Below, piece after piece: positions 11,457 through 21,402 of a DNA stretch of 64,000 bases (position 1 is the stretch's first letter; each line of letters begins with the position of its first letter). Under the pieces are notes generated by a model. The model worked only from the letters and a program-made list of their open reading frames with translations, did not search any database and was not told the DNA's origin. Source of the DNA: Rhizophagus clarus. Taxonomy: Eukaryota > Glomeromycota > Glomeromycetes > Glomerales > Glomeraceae. The position numbers and the translations under genes were made by a program. The stretch is taken from the NCBI GenBank assembly GCA_015698045.1, contig BLAL01000040.1:908501-972500 (forward strand), read 5' to 3'.

Positions 11457-12884
11457 ATGCCGAAAATAAATCCGGATATCCTTATACTTATTTTCGATAA
11501 ACTACAGCATGATAAAAAATCTTTATATTCTTGTCTTCTGGTTAATAGAGAGTGGTGTCGTATAGTAGTACCAATCCTATGGAAATTTACATGGTATAAT
11601 GATGAAAAATCTGAAAAAAAACTTTTCAACACTATACTTTTTTGTTTACCAATATCTTCAAAGCAACTTCTAACTGATAATGGTGTGAAATTACAATTAT
11701 CTTTAATGACAGGACAACCTTTGTTTAAATATATTAGTTTCTGTACATTTCCAAACAACAGTATTGTATATAAAATGATTGAAATGATTCTGGAAGATGA
11801 TTACTCATTCTTAAAACAAGTCAAGAGAGGTCTATTGAAACAGGAAATTTTTAAACTGTTTGTTGGTCAATGTAAAAATATTAAAAAATTAGAATGGGAT
11901 AACGCACAACCTTTATCTTTATTTCCTGGTGCATCAACATGCTTTTTTTTACTCCGTGATTTATATGTTGATGTTGATTTCGTAAAATCTGATGCCTTAT
12001 ATGGGATGGCACAAATTTGTAAAAATATAGAGAAATTAACCCTTCATAATTGCATTCAAGAAATTCCCGGATTGATAAGTTTAATTGATGTTCAGAGGAA
12101 TCTAAAAAGTTTATCGATTCACTATAAAGAATTTAAAGGGATTGGCAAAGAGTTAAGTAAAGCAATGAGAAGAAAAGCGAAAACGATAACTGAACTTTAT
12201 TTAAGCCCAGTTAATTGTGTTTCACCTTTAACCTTAACATCATTTATTAAATTAGAGAAGGGATTATTTTATAATTTTCCGAATAATGAATACGATAAAG
12301 AAATTGAAGAATTTCAACGGTATTTGAAAATCTTAGAATTTCCTGATCTTCAGTATCTTGAGATTGAACATTTATCATGCTTCAAAGAATTATCGCTCTT
12401 AATTGAAAAAAGTAAAGGAAACATATTAGAAATTAATATTTATACAAAAAATGAAAATGCCGAAAACGCAGGCTCACTTATTAAAACAATTTCTAGAAAA
12501 TGTCCAAAGATCGAAAAGTTAACAACACATCTTGATCATATAGGTTTAAAATATTTAAAAGAATTACTAATTAATTGTAATTATTTAAAATATTTAAGAT
12601 TAGATTGCTTGCATCCAAAGCCTGAAAATATGGGGGATGAGATATTAGATATTATAATCAGGTATTCTCCGTTTACATTGAAAGAAATTCATCTTAGCGA
12701 TACTTGGATGTTTTCGGTTGATGGTTTTAAAAGATTTTTCGAAAGTTGGAAAGGGCGAAATCTTATTGACTTTGAAATAATTTATCATAATTATAATAAT
12801 TATAGTTATATTACAACAAATCATAAAAATATTATAAGAAATTATATAAATGAAAAGGTGATAAATTTTTCTAATTGTTTGTAA
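11457..12884 (+). CDS. F-box-like, leucine-rich protein (divergent)
   Basis: A single exon of 475 residues. The start MPKINPDILILIFDKLQHD is the F-box form most typical of Rhizophagus: a P-x-I/L-L-x-x-I-F core, then SLYSCLLVNREWCRIVVPILWK. That segment is the rest of the F-box with its conserved W-C and P-x-LW. The C-terminal 400 residues contain leucine-rich segments (for example KNIEKLTLHNC, LKYLRLDCL and LKEIHLSD) consistent with irregular LRRs. It is presumably a substrate receptor of an SCF ligase. It is divergent from the two flanking F-box genes, so the local group is not a simple tandem array. Confidence 0.85.
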   Translation: MPKINPDILILIFDKLQHDKKSLYSCLLVNREWCRIVVPILWKFTWYNDEKSEKKLFNTILFCLPISSKQLLTDNGVKLQLSLMTGQPLFKYISFCTFPNNSIVYKMIEMILEDDYSFLKQVKRGLLKQEIFKLFVGQCKNIKKLEWDNAQPLSLFPGASTCFFLLRDLYVDVDFVKSDALYGMAQICKNIEKLTLHNCIQEIPGLISLIDVQRNLKSLSIHYKEFKGIGKELSKAMRRKAKTITELYLSPVNCVSPLTLTSFIKLEKGLFYNFPNNEYDKEIEEFQRYLKILEFPDLQYLEIEHLSCFKELSLLIEKSKGNILEINIYTKNENAENAGSLIKTISRKCPKIEKLTTHLDHIGLKYLKELLINCNYLKYLRLDCLHPKPENMGDEILDIIIRYSPFTLKEIHLSDTWMFSVDGFKRFFESWKGRNLIDFEIIYHNYNNYSYITTNHKNIIRNYINEKVINFSNCL

Positions 12885-13315
12885 TTTTGCGACGTTTGCG
12901 GTATAATAAACACATCAAATTGAGATATATATATATATATACGTATATATATATAAAAATTTATAATTTTTGAACTTGCAAAATTTTATTATCAATTGTC
13001 GAATTGTCGTGCTATAGTACAAGTATTCGTCGATATCTCTCAAAAAACAAAGTAGCATATGGAAAATTAGACATTAAAAGTTATTAGTAAATTAAAAGTT
13101 GCAACCTTCTTGAATGAAGGATAAATGAATATGGATAACAGTATTTTAAAGATACTAACGCTACTAGCGCGCGTTATTATTGTTTATTAACATTGTGTAT
13201 TAAAAATTTCACATGATTTTCATAAATTATAAATGTAACCTGATCTTCAAATTCATTTCCTTACTCTCTTTCCTTTCTCCATCAAACTATAACTGATAAT
13301 ATTGATAATATAAAA
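12885..13315. repeat. spacer with AT microsatellite
   Basis: Spacer between two F-box genes. An (AT)n tract interrupted by ACGT lies at about 12924-12955. No gene was seen. Confidence 0.5.
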
Positions 13316-15010
13316 ATGGTTTCCAGGTTAGCGAACGAAACTTTACAACATATCTTTAGTTATATTGAAGATGCTAGCGTGTTGTATTCCATTATTCAAG
13401 TAAATCATAACTGGTGTGAGAATGGTATTAAATTTTTATGGAGAAATCCTTTCAGAGACGATATTGATATAATAAATCACACAAAAATCTTACCTGTTTT
13501 AATACCTTTCTTAAAAAAGGATAAGCTATTAGAAATTAAAAATGGAACTAATACGATGGTATATGATATTGGCTTATTCGATTATCCTCGCTTTATTACC
13601 CACTTAGACTATAGTAGTTGTTTTAGAATTGTCTTAAAATATTTTGAAACTAACAAAGATGATTTTGAGTGCTTTATGGATTTTATTGAAAAAAGATATT
13701 TTGAAAAATCCGAATCAACTTTATTTCAGACTATGTCCGATGATTCAGAATTAAGGAAAATCTTAGTTACAACTTTAATTATTTTAACTGTTATATCACA
13801 TGGAACGCCAAAGATTTTGTGGCTTAAAATAGACATCAAGTACAACGATATTAAAAGATTTCTGAACGTTACTGATGATGATAGCGATGAGGAAGAGGAT
13901 ACTGATGATGATGAGCGTATAGAAGTTTCAGAGATTAAAAGTCGTTATAGAATAATTATTAATATTGAAAGTTCTTTTTCTTGTTTCTTAAATACGGATG
14001 ATATCAAGGCGTTATTTGTAAATTTAAAATATTTAGAACTTGGAAAATTAACTATTAAACTTTCCATTTTAGAAGTATTAGCCAACATTTGCAAACAGCT
14101 AAAAACTATAAAAATAGAAGAACGTTATTTTCAATTGATTAGAGAACCTTTTGTAGCATTAATAAAAAATCAGAATAATCTTGAAAATTTACGAATTTCG
14201 GGAATTGCTAACTCATTAAAATTGGAATATGAGGCGACCATATTTGAAATATTCTCATCTTTGGAATTGGTTGCTCGTTCTCTGAAAAAAATTAAAATAC
14301 GTGGAATACTGATTACAAATGATGAAACATTTAAATTCTTTGACAAATGCAGAAATTTGGAAAACTTATCTTTGGATACTACATATGTCACCTCCAAGAA
14401 TTTTGAAAAGATTTCTTTAGCAGAATTACCAAAGTTATGTACTTTGAAATTATTTGATGTTTGTAGCAATGAAGAATATGTCAAAATAACAAATCCAATT
14501 CAAGCGATTTTTCAAAACAAAAAGATATCGCTAGATTTACGTGAGCTTAGTCTATTAAATGAATCTATAGAAAATCACCATCTTTTAGGATCAATCGGAG
14601 AAAATTTTAGAAATCTCAGCTTTTTTTCTACGCAAATCACTGCAAATAGTGATATTCCATATATATTCACCATCCTTAATAATTCTCCAAAACTTGAAGA
14701 GCTTCGATTGGTAATTCCGTTACCATATACATCTATTGTTAATACTGGATTTATCACTGATTTGGTAAAGGTTTTACCCGATCGAATAAATGCTATTAAT
14801 TTTTTTAATTTAATTTGTTGCTTAGATGAATATAAATACTTTTTAGAGAATTGTATGGTAAATCTAAAATATTTTCATGTTGATTTTTCAGTTGATATTA
14901 ATAATTATAATGAATTTGTGGAATTCGCTAAAATATGGTCCAAGGAAAAAGGAAAGGAGATAAAGAATTTTCTAGACAGTAAAAGAAAATTTTACATTGC
15001 GTGGAAATGA
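13316..15010 (+). CDS. F-box-like, leucine-rich protein, paralogue of the 9004 gene
   Basis: A single exon of 564 residues. The N-terminus LANETLQHIFSYI, then VNHNWCENGIKFLWRNPF, is nearly the same as in the gene at 9004, and similarity continues to the C-terminus (for example FRNLSFFSTQITANSDIP). The distinguishing feature is an acidic insertion at about residues 183-200 (DDDSDEEEDTDDDERIE) that the paralogue lacks. The likely role is an SCF substrate receptor with an LRR-like body; the target is unknown. The reading frame is intact. The two paralogues are separated by the divergent F-box gene at 11457, so the duplication was not simply adjacent or was followed by rearrangement. Confidence 0.8.
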   Translation: MVSRLANETLQHIFSYIEDASVLYSIIQVNHNWCENGIKFLWRNPFRDDIDIINHTKILPVLIPFLKKDKLLEIKNGTNTMVYDIGLFDYPRFITHLDYSSCFRIVLKYFETNKDDFECFMDFIEKRYFEKSESTLFQTMSDDSELRKILVTTLIILTVISHGTPKILWLKIDIKYNDIKRFLNVTDDDSDEEEDTDDDERIEVSEIKSRYRIIINIESSFSCFLNTDDIKALFVNLKYLELGKLTIKLSILEVLANICKQLKTIKIEERYFQLIREPFVALIKNQNNLENLRISGIANSLKLEYEATIFEIFSSLELVARSLKKIKIRGILITNDETFKFFDKCRNLENLSLDTTYVTSKNFEKISLAELPKLCTLKLFDVCSNEEYVKITNPIQAIFQNKKISLDLRELSLLNESIENHHLLGSIGENFRNLSFFSTQITANSDIPYIFTILNNSPKLEELRLVIPLPYTSIVNTGFITDLVKVLPDRINAINFFNLICCLDEYKYFLENCMVNLKYFHVDFSVDINNYNEFVEFAKIWSKEKGKEIKNFLDSKRKFYIAWK

Positions 15011-15595
15011 ATTATTCAATACAAGGCGAATTGGGATGTCTGGTATAATAGATTATAATGTATTGGCATATTTCGATATGAAATAAATAATTTTTTGTAT
15101 ACATTTTATTCAATAATTGGTTACTTATTTAATATGTATATATAGAAATTATTATTTATAGAATGTTCGCGCCCTGGTCCGAATTATAATTACAATCGAC
15201 TAAAAAAATAACTGTCGCGCATCTTAAAACAGAGCGTAGAATACGAATTGAATTTTACCGGCTAAGAAACTGGAATAAAAATATTTTACCGGTTGAAGAA
15301 TCTGTAATGAAAATTATCTAGTAATACGTGCCGATATGCAAAAGTTTTACCGGGCAAGAATCCATTTATTTTAAACTTTTTCCGAAAAAAAAAACCGTAT
15401 AAAAAAATTCTATCGGGGATTTTTTAAAAATTCCGGATTTGGCAGAATTTAAGATACAATTTTAAGCACTGCCTTAAAGCGCTTCCACTTGAAATTCGAA
15501 TGCAATAGAATAATTGAACGATCCGATGAAATGAAGGACATGTATATAACGATTATAAGGATAAAACCATATTACTTTTCCACGTGATATCTGTA
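15011..15595. other. intergenic, nothing recognised
   Basis: AT-rich spacer. A small set of ACCGG-containing phrases recurs (TTTTACCGG near 15255, 15289 and 15346), but no gene is supported. Confidence 0.4.
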
Positions 15596-15780
15596 TCACC
15601 TCAAATTTGCCCCAGTAACTCCACAAAAAATTTCCACCCCACGTGATAATGGCCGGCATTATATGTACTCGGCCGGCATTAGGAAATTATACATGTGGCA
15701 ACTGGCAAATAATGCGTGACAAATATGATTTTACATAGCGAAAAAATCTCTGTCCCTGAAATACATATGGTGCAAACAGT
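15596..15780 (-). repeat. copy of the CCCCAGTAAC...CACGTG MITE family
   Basis: Read on the minus strand, this segment matches the right half of the MITE at 26815-27059. The shared order is CAGGGAC, a TTTTT-GCTATGTAAAATCAT-like block, CATATTTGTCACG, TAATGCCGGCC, CACGTG, GGTGGAAATTTTTTGTGG and TTACTGGGG. GCCGGC occurs twice. The opposite terminus is not found here, so this is a truncated or one-ended copy. Confidence 0.7.
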
Positions 15781-15951
15781 CTAAAGCCACCACTTTTAAT
15801 TATATGACTTTAAAAGTATAAAAGTGATTAAAAAATAAATTATTTTAAATAAATTTTCTGTTAAATGATAGTTTAGATTGTTCTCTTTAATATAACAAAA
15901 TTAATATAATGATATATTGAGTTAAAATTAGGATATTTTATTAAGTTTATA

Positions 15952-16020
15952 GCAATTTGGCCATTATAAAGCAGGCCAAAATTATAAAAAATTATGTAAT
16001 TCTGGCTAAAACTTTAAAAA
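15952..16020. repeat. GGCCAAAATTATAA-type dispersed repeat
   Basis: TTGGCCATTATAAAGC, GGCCAAAATTATAAAA and TAATTCTGGCTAAAAC lie together. The same vocabulary occurs at 40850-41090 and inside the MITE at 61359-61710. This is probably a relic of that MITE family. Confidence 0.5.
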
Positions 16021-16070
16021 ATAAACATAACAAATATGAAAATTCAAAGATAAAATAATTTAAGAAATAA

Positions 16071-16330
16071 TTTTTTTTTTTTTTTTTATTATTCAAAGGT
16101 CATATTTGGCTTTATTAAAAATTTACAATGTGAAAATATAAAAAGTAAAAGCTAATTTAACAGAAAAGACCTATTAAAACAAACCTACCCAACAAAGTCA
16201 GATGAGTGGCATGTAGGCATTATGTTGAGGCCAGCTAATCAGCAAAGTTGAAACTTTCTTTTTGCTTGGTAGTCCTATCCAAAAAAGATTTTTCCTAAGC
16301 CATTTACTAGCCTTTAATTAGTGTGGATAT
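16071..16330 (-). mobile_element. 3' end of a poly(A)-tailed retrosequence
   Basis: A 16-T run (16072-16087) read on the minus strand is a poly(A) tail. It is preceded by an AATAAAGCC-like cleavage signal and unique sequence that is less AT-biased than its surroundings. The upstream limit is not seen; it could extend towards 16970. Three similar poly(A) ends occur at 38900, 55251 and 63302, all in the same orientation. Confidence 0.5.
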
Positions 16331-17291
16331 ACCAAAAATAAAAAGATATTAGATAAGTTACAATGACTCACACATAACTTTAACCAGTTCAATTAAGAAT
16401 CAACACATGTTAGCAAAATTTAAAACAAATAATCCAATCATATTCCCCCCTTAATTAAATCGGTAAATAAAATTCTAAAAAAGAAAGTTATACTAAACTA
16501 CCAAAATACTAATTAACATTTCAATACCCCCAACCCCCTAAAACTAAAACAAAAACAAGACTAAAGGCTAAAATATTAACAGGTAAGAAAAAAAACTAAA
16601 GAAAAGTCATTAATACTTTCAGAAACCCAAAAGAAAAACTGGAGAAAGAGGTAAAACATCATAGCCACCACTTCTACATCTCCTTAAACAATCCTTAAAT
16701 AAGAAAAAGCAAGTGTTACTTCTGATTATAAATAAAAACCTCAACTAATGACTTCATTTTGTCTATTTTAACGCTTTTAAAATAAATAATAATAATGAGA
16801 AACCTCTCTTCTAGGGTATTTAAGATCAGGTAGACCAGACGCTAACCTTACAAAAGTCTTTAGAAATACGAAGAGAACTTGGAGTTTATAGTCATAACCT
16901 ATTTCCTTAATAAAGTTTATACTAAACCAGTAGTTCTGAAATAGTTGATATGCAAAAAATTGTAACATGTTTTGATATAAATTATTAAAAAATGTTATTA
17001 ATTTATGATAGATCTTTCAGAAATAATTTGATTATTTATCAAGTATAAAGAAAAAAAAATAACAAAAAACAATTTTTAGAAGATATTTTGAAAATTGTAA
17101 ATGAAATTGAAGTTAGAAAATATATAATCTATTATGTATTTATAAAAGAATGTGAAAATTTACTAACAAATCTCCAGGCTAAAGTTTGAAAAGAAGATAT
17201 AATTATGTATTATGGTGAATTATCTGCTAAAAAAAAACTAATATGCTTTCACTATAGAAATCAGGAAAAATTTGGATAATTGTAGTAACTA

Positions 17292-17490
17292 CAATCACAC
17301 CTCTATAAGTGCACTCTCTATAAGTGCATGTAATATGTAAATTCTCTCTAAGTGCATGGTAAACTTTAGTTCCAACTTATAAGAGTTCTTAATATTTTAT
17401 CCTCTATAAATGCACTTTCTCTCTAAGTGCACATTCTGCTATTTTTTTTACTATGATTCTAAGGGGAATGCACTTATGGAGGTATGATTG
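17292..17490. mobile_element. TA-flanked MITE (Tc1/mariner-pogo type)
   Basis: A 199-bp element lies between TA dinucleotides (17290-17291 and 17491-17492). The termini are inverted repeats of about 22 nt: CAATCACACCTCTATAAGTG... on the left, and the complement ending ...TATGGAGGTATGATTG on the right, with two or three mismatches. CTCTATAAGTGCA is repeated internally several times. There is no coding capacity. TA duplications and this layout fit a non-autonomous Tc1/mariner (pogo/Tigger-like) element, though its TIR differs from that of the pogo element at 57467. Confidence 0.8.
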
Positions 17491-18102
17491 TAATGCTTTC
17501 AGAATAAAAGTAAATGAATCAAATGTTTGAGTAGGACCCTGAACAATACTAATATAACTCACAAATAATCTGCATGCATTTACTATTAATTCTACGCAAC
17601 TTTTTTTTCATAGTAATGCTATGCAAACTTATATCTTAATTAAAAAAAAATTTTAAAAAATTCATTAACACTATAACGAATTATTCAGTATAAAGGCAAG
17701 GTCATGTGACTTGTAAATCTAATCAGATAATCCAAATATCTGATCTTTTTTTTAATCATTTATCAGTTTATTTTTGTAGTGTTGCCAAACGAAAGGCATG
17801 ATCAGACTTTTGGAATTAAAGTAAGGGAAGAGTTAGAGGAGGTGTTTTATTGTTTTTTTTTAATTAAGTATTAACTTTTTTTTTACTTTTTGTAGTGTTG
17901 CCAGATGAAAAGCATGACTGAACTTTTGAAATTAAAGTAAGGAAAAGTGGGGGAAGTATTTTTTAGTATTTTTTTAATTAATTAATTGTTTTTTTTTATT
18001 TTTTATAGTATTGCTAGACGAAAAACATGATCGGACTTTTGGAATTAAGGTAAGGGAGGATTGGGGGAGATGTTTTGTTATTTTTTTTAATTAATTAATT
18101 TA

Positions 18103-18582
18103 TGATCCACCAGTAAACCATAAAATTTAAATTAGTAACAATAGGTAAAAGTTATATATAATTTTATTAGTAACATAGAATCTGCAGTTCCAGTAATGCA
18201 AGGTACCAATTTTTTAAATGTAATATAAAACTTAACTTTATAGGCATATAAATATGTTATTTGACTATCTTTTTACCAAAAGTTTGGTAAAATTTTTAAG
18301 CACTAAAAGACATTTTATTAAGAGCTGAAATATTAAATTTAAAAAAATCAAACTTGAAAATTTAAAAATATTTAAGGATAACTCGTTATTCAGTGATTGT
18401 AAAAAGATGAAATTTAGCTCATTGGATTCCTCTCATCGAGACAGATCTAATGGTAGTAATCACATGTCTCTAGAATCAATAGAAAGTCAAGTTACTTTCC
18501 AGATATTGTAGATTCCAAATTATCAATAAAATATTATATATACTTATCACCGCCAAATTTTATGGTTTACTAGCAGATTGCA
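18103..18582. mobile_element. small TIR insertion nested in the module array
   Basis: The left end TGATCCACCAGTAAACC (then ATAAAATTT) and the right end (AAATTTTATGG then TTTACTAGCAGATTGCA) are inverted repeats of about 26 nt. It separates modules 3 and 4 and has no coding content. Its boundaries are shown by the uninterrupted linker between modules 1 and 2. The target duplication is unclear (AATTTA against AATTAA). Confidence 0.65.
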
Positions 18583-19227
18583 AATTAAGTATTAACTTTT
18601 TTTTATTTTTTGTAGTGTTACCAGATGAAAAGCATGACCAGACTTTTGAAATTAAGGTAAGGGTAAAGATGTGTCCGCAATACCCTAATTGCGGATTAAT
18701 TGTGATTTGCGATATTGCGGAACATTGCGGATTTTGAAGAATAATTATTCGCAAATCCGCAATCGCAAATAATCCGCAAATTCGCAAATAATCTGCAAAT
18801 CTGCAAATAATCTGCAAATAATCCGAATAATCTCAAAAATTATGATTGACTGTAGATCATCTTCACATGATCATTTTTTTTTGTAAAATATTCCCACCGA
18901 AGCAAAAAAAAAATTTTCTCGCCAGAATACGGGAATATTATTTCCAAAATCCAATTAAAATAATAATAATATATCAGATTATTCAGCTATAATCAATACA
19001 TTATTTTAACAATTATATATATCATTGTATCAAAACTCATTCTATCAAACGTATCACAATATACAATTACGTATCAAAACAATCACGTTATCAAATGTTA
19101 TTATTTGATCAATTAAATAAATATCAGTTTTTACAGTTTTTAGTACCCCAATTGCTTTCTTCCCTCTTCATTTTAAAAATAAAAAATAAAGTATCAGCTT
19201 TTAAAATATTGAATAAATATATTAGAA

Positions 19228-19468
19228 ATGTCAAAAACACCCTGTTCAGTTCTCAATTCAAAAATTCGCGGGAAAAAAGTTTATTTACCTGACGACGATG
19301 AAAGCTTAATTTCAACAGCACTTTCTCTTGTTTGGACAAAGACGGATAAAAAAATTGATTCGTGTACTTTTGAGCAAGATAGAGTAAGAATATCATATAA
19401 AAAAAACGAAGGTCGTATATATTTTGATCTGGAGGAATCGTTGTCAAATTTTACATTTATCGATAAGG
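19228..19468 (+). CDS. gene-like exon fragment inside the hAT-like element
   Basis: About 80 residues beginning MSKTPCSVLNSKIRGKKV with a balanced composition (DDDESLISTALSLVWTKTDK, CTFEQDRVRISYKK) that differs from the repetitive DNA downstream. Reading continues to a possible donor after TTATCGATAAG (GTATATG at about 19469). Beyond it the frame enters a minisatellite, so the long predicted frame past there is meaningless. I do not recognise the family. Its position suggests host sequence captured by the element, or an accessory exon. Confidence 0.4.
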
Positions 19469-19499
19469 TATATGATAATTTTGTCCCTTTCCCTTTATT

Positions 19500-19890
19500 T
19501 TGTTTCTGTCTATTTTTCGGTTTTGGACAACTTTGTCCACTTTTTTTTTCGACTTTGTCCTTTTTTTTCGTCTCTGGACAACTTTGTTCATTTTTACTTC
19601 ACTTTTTTTTTTCGTCTGAACAACTTTGTCCACTTTTTTTTCGCTTTTTTTTTCGTCTGGACAACTTTGTCCACTTTTTTTTTGCTTTTTTTTTTCGTCT
19701 GGACAACTTTGTCCACTTTTTTTTTCACTTTTTTTTTTCGTTTGGACAACTTTGTCCACTTTTTTTTCACTTTTTTTTTCGTCTGGACAACTTTGTCCAC
19801 TTTTTTTTCACTTTTTTTTTTTCGTCTGGACAACTTTGTCCACTTTTTTTTCACTTTTTTTTTTCGTCTCCAGACAATTTTGTCCATTTT
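19500..19890. repeat. minisatellite, about 43-bp unit with palindromic core
   Basis: Eight to nine units of T tract, TTCGTCTGGACAACTTTGTC, CAC, then T tract repeat every 40-50 bp. GGACAA...TTGTCC is an inverted repeat inside each unit. A lone further copy (GGACAATTTTGTCC) is at about 19962. It lies wholly inside the hAT-like element. Confidence 0.85.
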
Positions 19891-20904
19891 GTAAACTTAT
19901 GAATCATGTTAATTTAATCTTCGCAATTAAATATAACCAAATTTATTTATATACTAAAAGTGGACAATTTTGTCCATTTATTCGCAAATTTGCGATAATG
20001 TAAATTATTTGCGGATTATTTGCGATACTATACAGATTTGCAGATTATTTGCAGGTTTGCGGATTTGCGGGTTATTTGCGGTACTATAAATTATTTGCGG
20101 GTTATTTGCAGTACTATAAATTATTTGCGGGTTTGTGGATTATTTGCGGATTTGTGGATTATTTGCGGATTTGTGGATTATTTGCGGGTTTGCGAATTAC
20201 TAAGCGCAATTGATTTCCAAAACCCGCAATATTGCAGATTTTGGAAATCAATTGAGGACCCATCTTTAGGTAAGGGAGGGTAGGGAAAGTGTTTTTTGGT
20301 AATTTTTTTTAACTAATTAATTAATTATTTTTTTTTTGTAATGTTGCTGGATGAAAAGCATAACCAGACTTTTGGAACTAAGGTAAGAAAGAGTGAGAGA
20401 AATGGTTTTCAGTATTTTTTTTAACTAATTAATTATTTATTTACTTTTTTATTTTTTTGTAGTATTGCCAGATAAAAAGCATGAACAGATTTTTGGAATT
20501 AAGGTAAGGGAGGGTGGATGAGGTATCTTTTGTTATTCTTTTTTTTTTTATTTTTTGTAGTATTGTTGGACGAAAAATACGACTAGACTTTTGGAATTAG
20601 GGTATTAAAAACTGAAAAAGAATAATAAAAATAAATAAATTTGATATAAAATACTGAAAAAAAGTGGAAAAATAAATAAAATAAAATAAATTTTGGTAAA
20701 TACCAAGTAATTTAATTTACTGAAATTAGTATTTTTTAAAAATAAATCCATGTATATCTATTATAAACTCTACACAAATATAATATGTGAGTTACTTCCA
20801 AATTGACTGATTTATATAAACTCAATTTGTAGGTTTAAAAAGTAATTTCATATAAACTCTACGTAAACCTGTATGTAAGTTATATTAGTATTATTCAGGA
20901 TCCT

Positions 20905-21402
20905 ATTTGAGTAGTTATTCATGCAGAATTTCCAATATCTATAGGTAAGTAAATAACAAATTTGTATATTAGCTATACAATTTAATCTTATTTTCTTTAT
21001 TATAGGTAATTTAATATAAGAAAGTGATTGTGCAGATTATGATGGATTACTAGTAAAGGCAATTATTATGTTCAGTTGAAAAGATATTAGAACGGTTATG
21101 GGAGTTTATTCTAAGGAAAATGATAGGTAAAATACTTTCTATTTTATAAAAATAATAAATTTTTTTAATTACACCTTACAAATAATTTATATTGATCTTC
21201 ACGTGATCAATTTCCTAAGTGATCTACATGTGATCAACAAAAATTTTTGCCATATAAACATCATATTAGGGGTATATCCTACCCTTAACGCCTGCGTTTC
21301 CACCGGAAATAAAACTCTATTTTTTTTTTTCTTCCGACGTAACACATTTTTACCCGAGCCTAATATCACTAAGATCACTATAGAAATTAGAAACGCAACA
21401 TT
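20905..21402. other. spacer with TGATC-rich putative promoter
   Basis: Between the transposon and the pseudogene at 21403. TGATCTTCACGTGATCA (about 21193-21209) and TGATCTACATGTGATCA (about 21220-21236) are closely spaced near-palindromes around a CACGTG core. They may be regulatory or relics of the CACGTG repeats. No gene was seen. Confidence 0.35.

Larger units (their letters stand above)
18664..20268. mobile_element. hAT-like element with 8-bp target duplication
   Basis: The element is 1,605 bp and flanked by perfect GGTAAGGG direct repeats (18656-18663 and 20269-20276). Terminal inverted repeats are TAAAGATGTGTCC and, complementary, GGACCCATCTTTA (12 of 13). The first bases fit the hAT YARNG start. 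Removing the element and one GGTAAGGG restores module 4 exactly as expected from its siblings. Subterminal zones (18690-18830 and 19985-20210) are packed with ATTTGCGGATTATTTGCGG-type motifs, as in hAT elements. No transposase is present; it holds only a gene-like fragment and a minisatellite. Confidence 0.88.
17780..20601 (+). repeat. seven exon-like modules encoding LPDEKHDQTFGIK
   Basis: The modules repeat about every 98-127 bp after removing insertions. Each has a T tract, TAG, a 41-nt core and then GTAAGG. Cores start at 17780, 17896, 18009, 18616, 20342, 20463 and 20561. With the two leading bases as part of a split codon, the cores read LPNERHDQTFGIK, LPDEKHD*TFEIK, LLDEKHDRTFGIK, LPDEKHDQTFEIK, LLDEKHNQTFGTK, LPDKKHEQIFGIK and LLDEKYD*TFGIR. 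Conservation is in the coding core and splice-like edges, not in the T-rich linkers. Defects: TGA in core 2, TAG in core 7, and TAA instead of TAG before core 5. Since 41 is not a multiple of 3, joining cores in series would shift the frame. Confidence 0.75.
17533..20904. mobile_element. AGGAYCC-TIR element 1 (hAT-like), carrying an exon-like module array
   Basis: The left end starts AGGACCCTGAACAATACTAA and the right end, read inward, starts AGGATCCTGAATAATACTAA. The inverted match continues for about 31 nt. Flanking octamers GTTTGAGT (17525-17532) and ATTTGAGT (20905-20912) agree at 7 of 8 positions, consistent with an 8-bp target duplication and thus hAT-like. The element spans 3,372 bp. 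After removing the nested insertions (18103-18582 and 18664-20268) about 1.3 kb of original sequence remains, mostly seven tandem modules. No transposase was seen. A second member of the family lies at 27077-28662. Confidence 0.8.

Noticed and set aside
19457..20003. Open frames on both strands around 19.4-20.0 kb
   Set aside because: They read a 43-bp minisatellite in several frames and give only repeated low-complexity peptides.
17780..20601. CRISPR array
   Set aside because: Repeats are long, coding-like and joined by related T-rich linkers rather than unique spacers, and the genome is eukaryotic.
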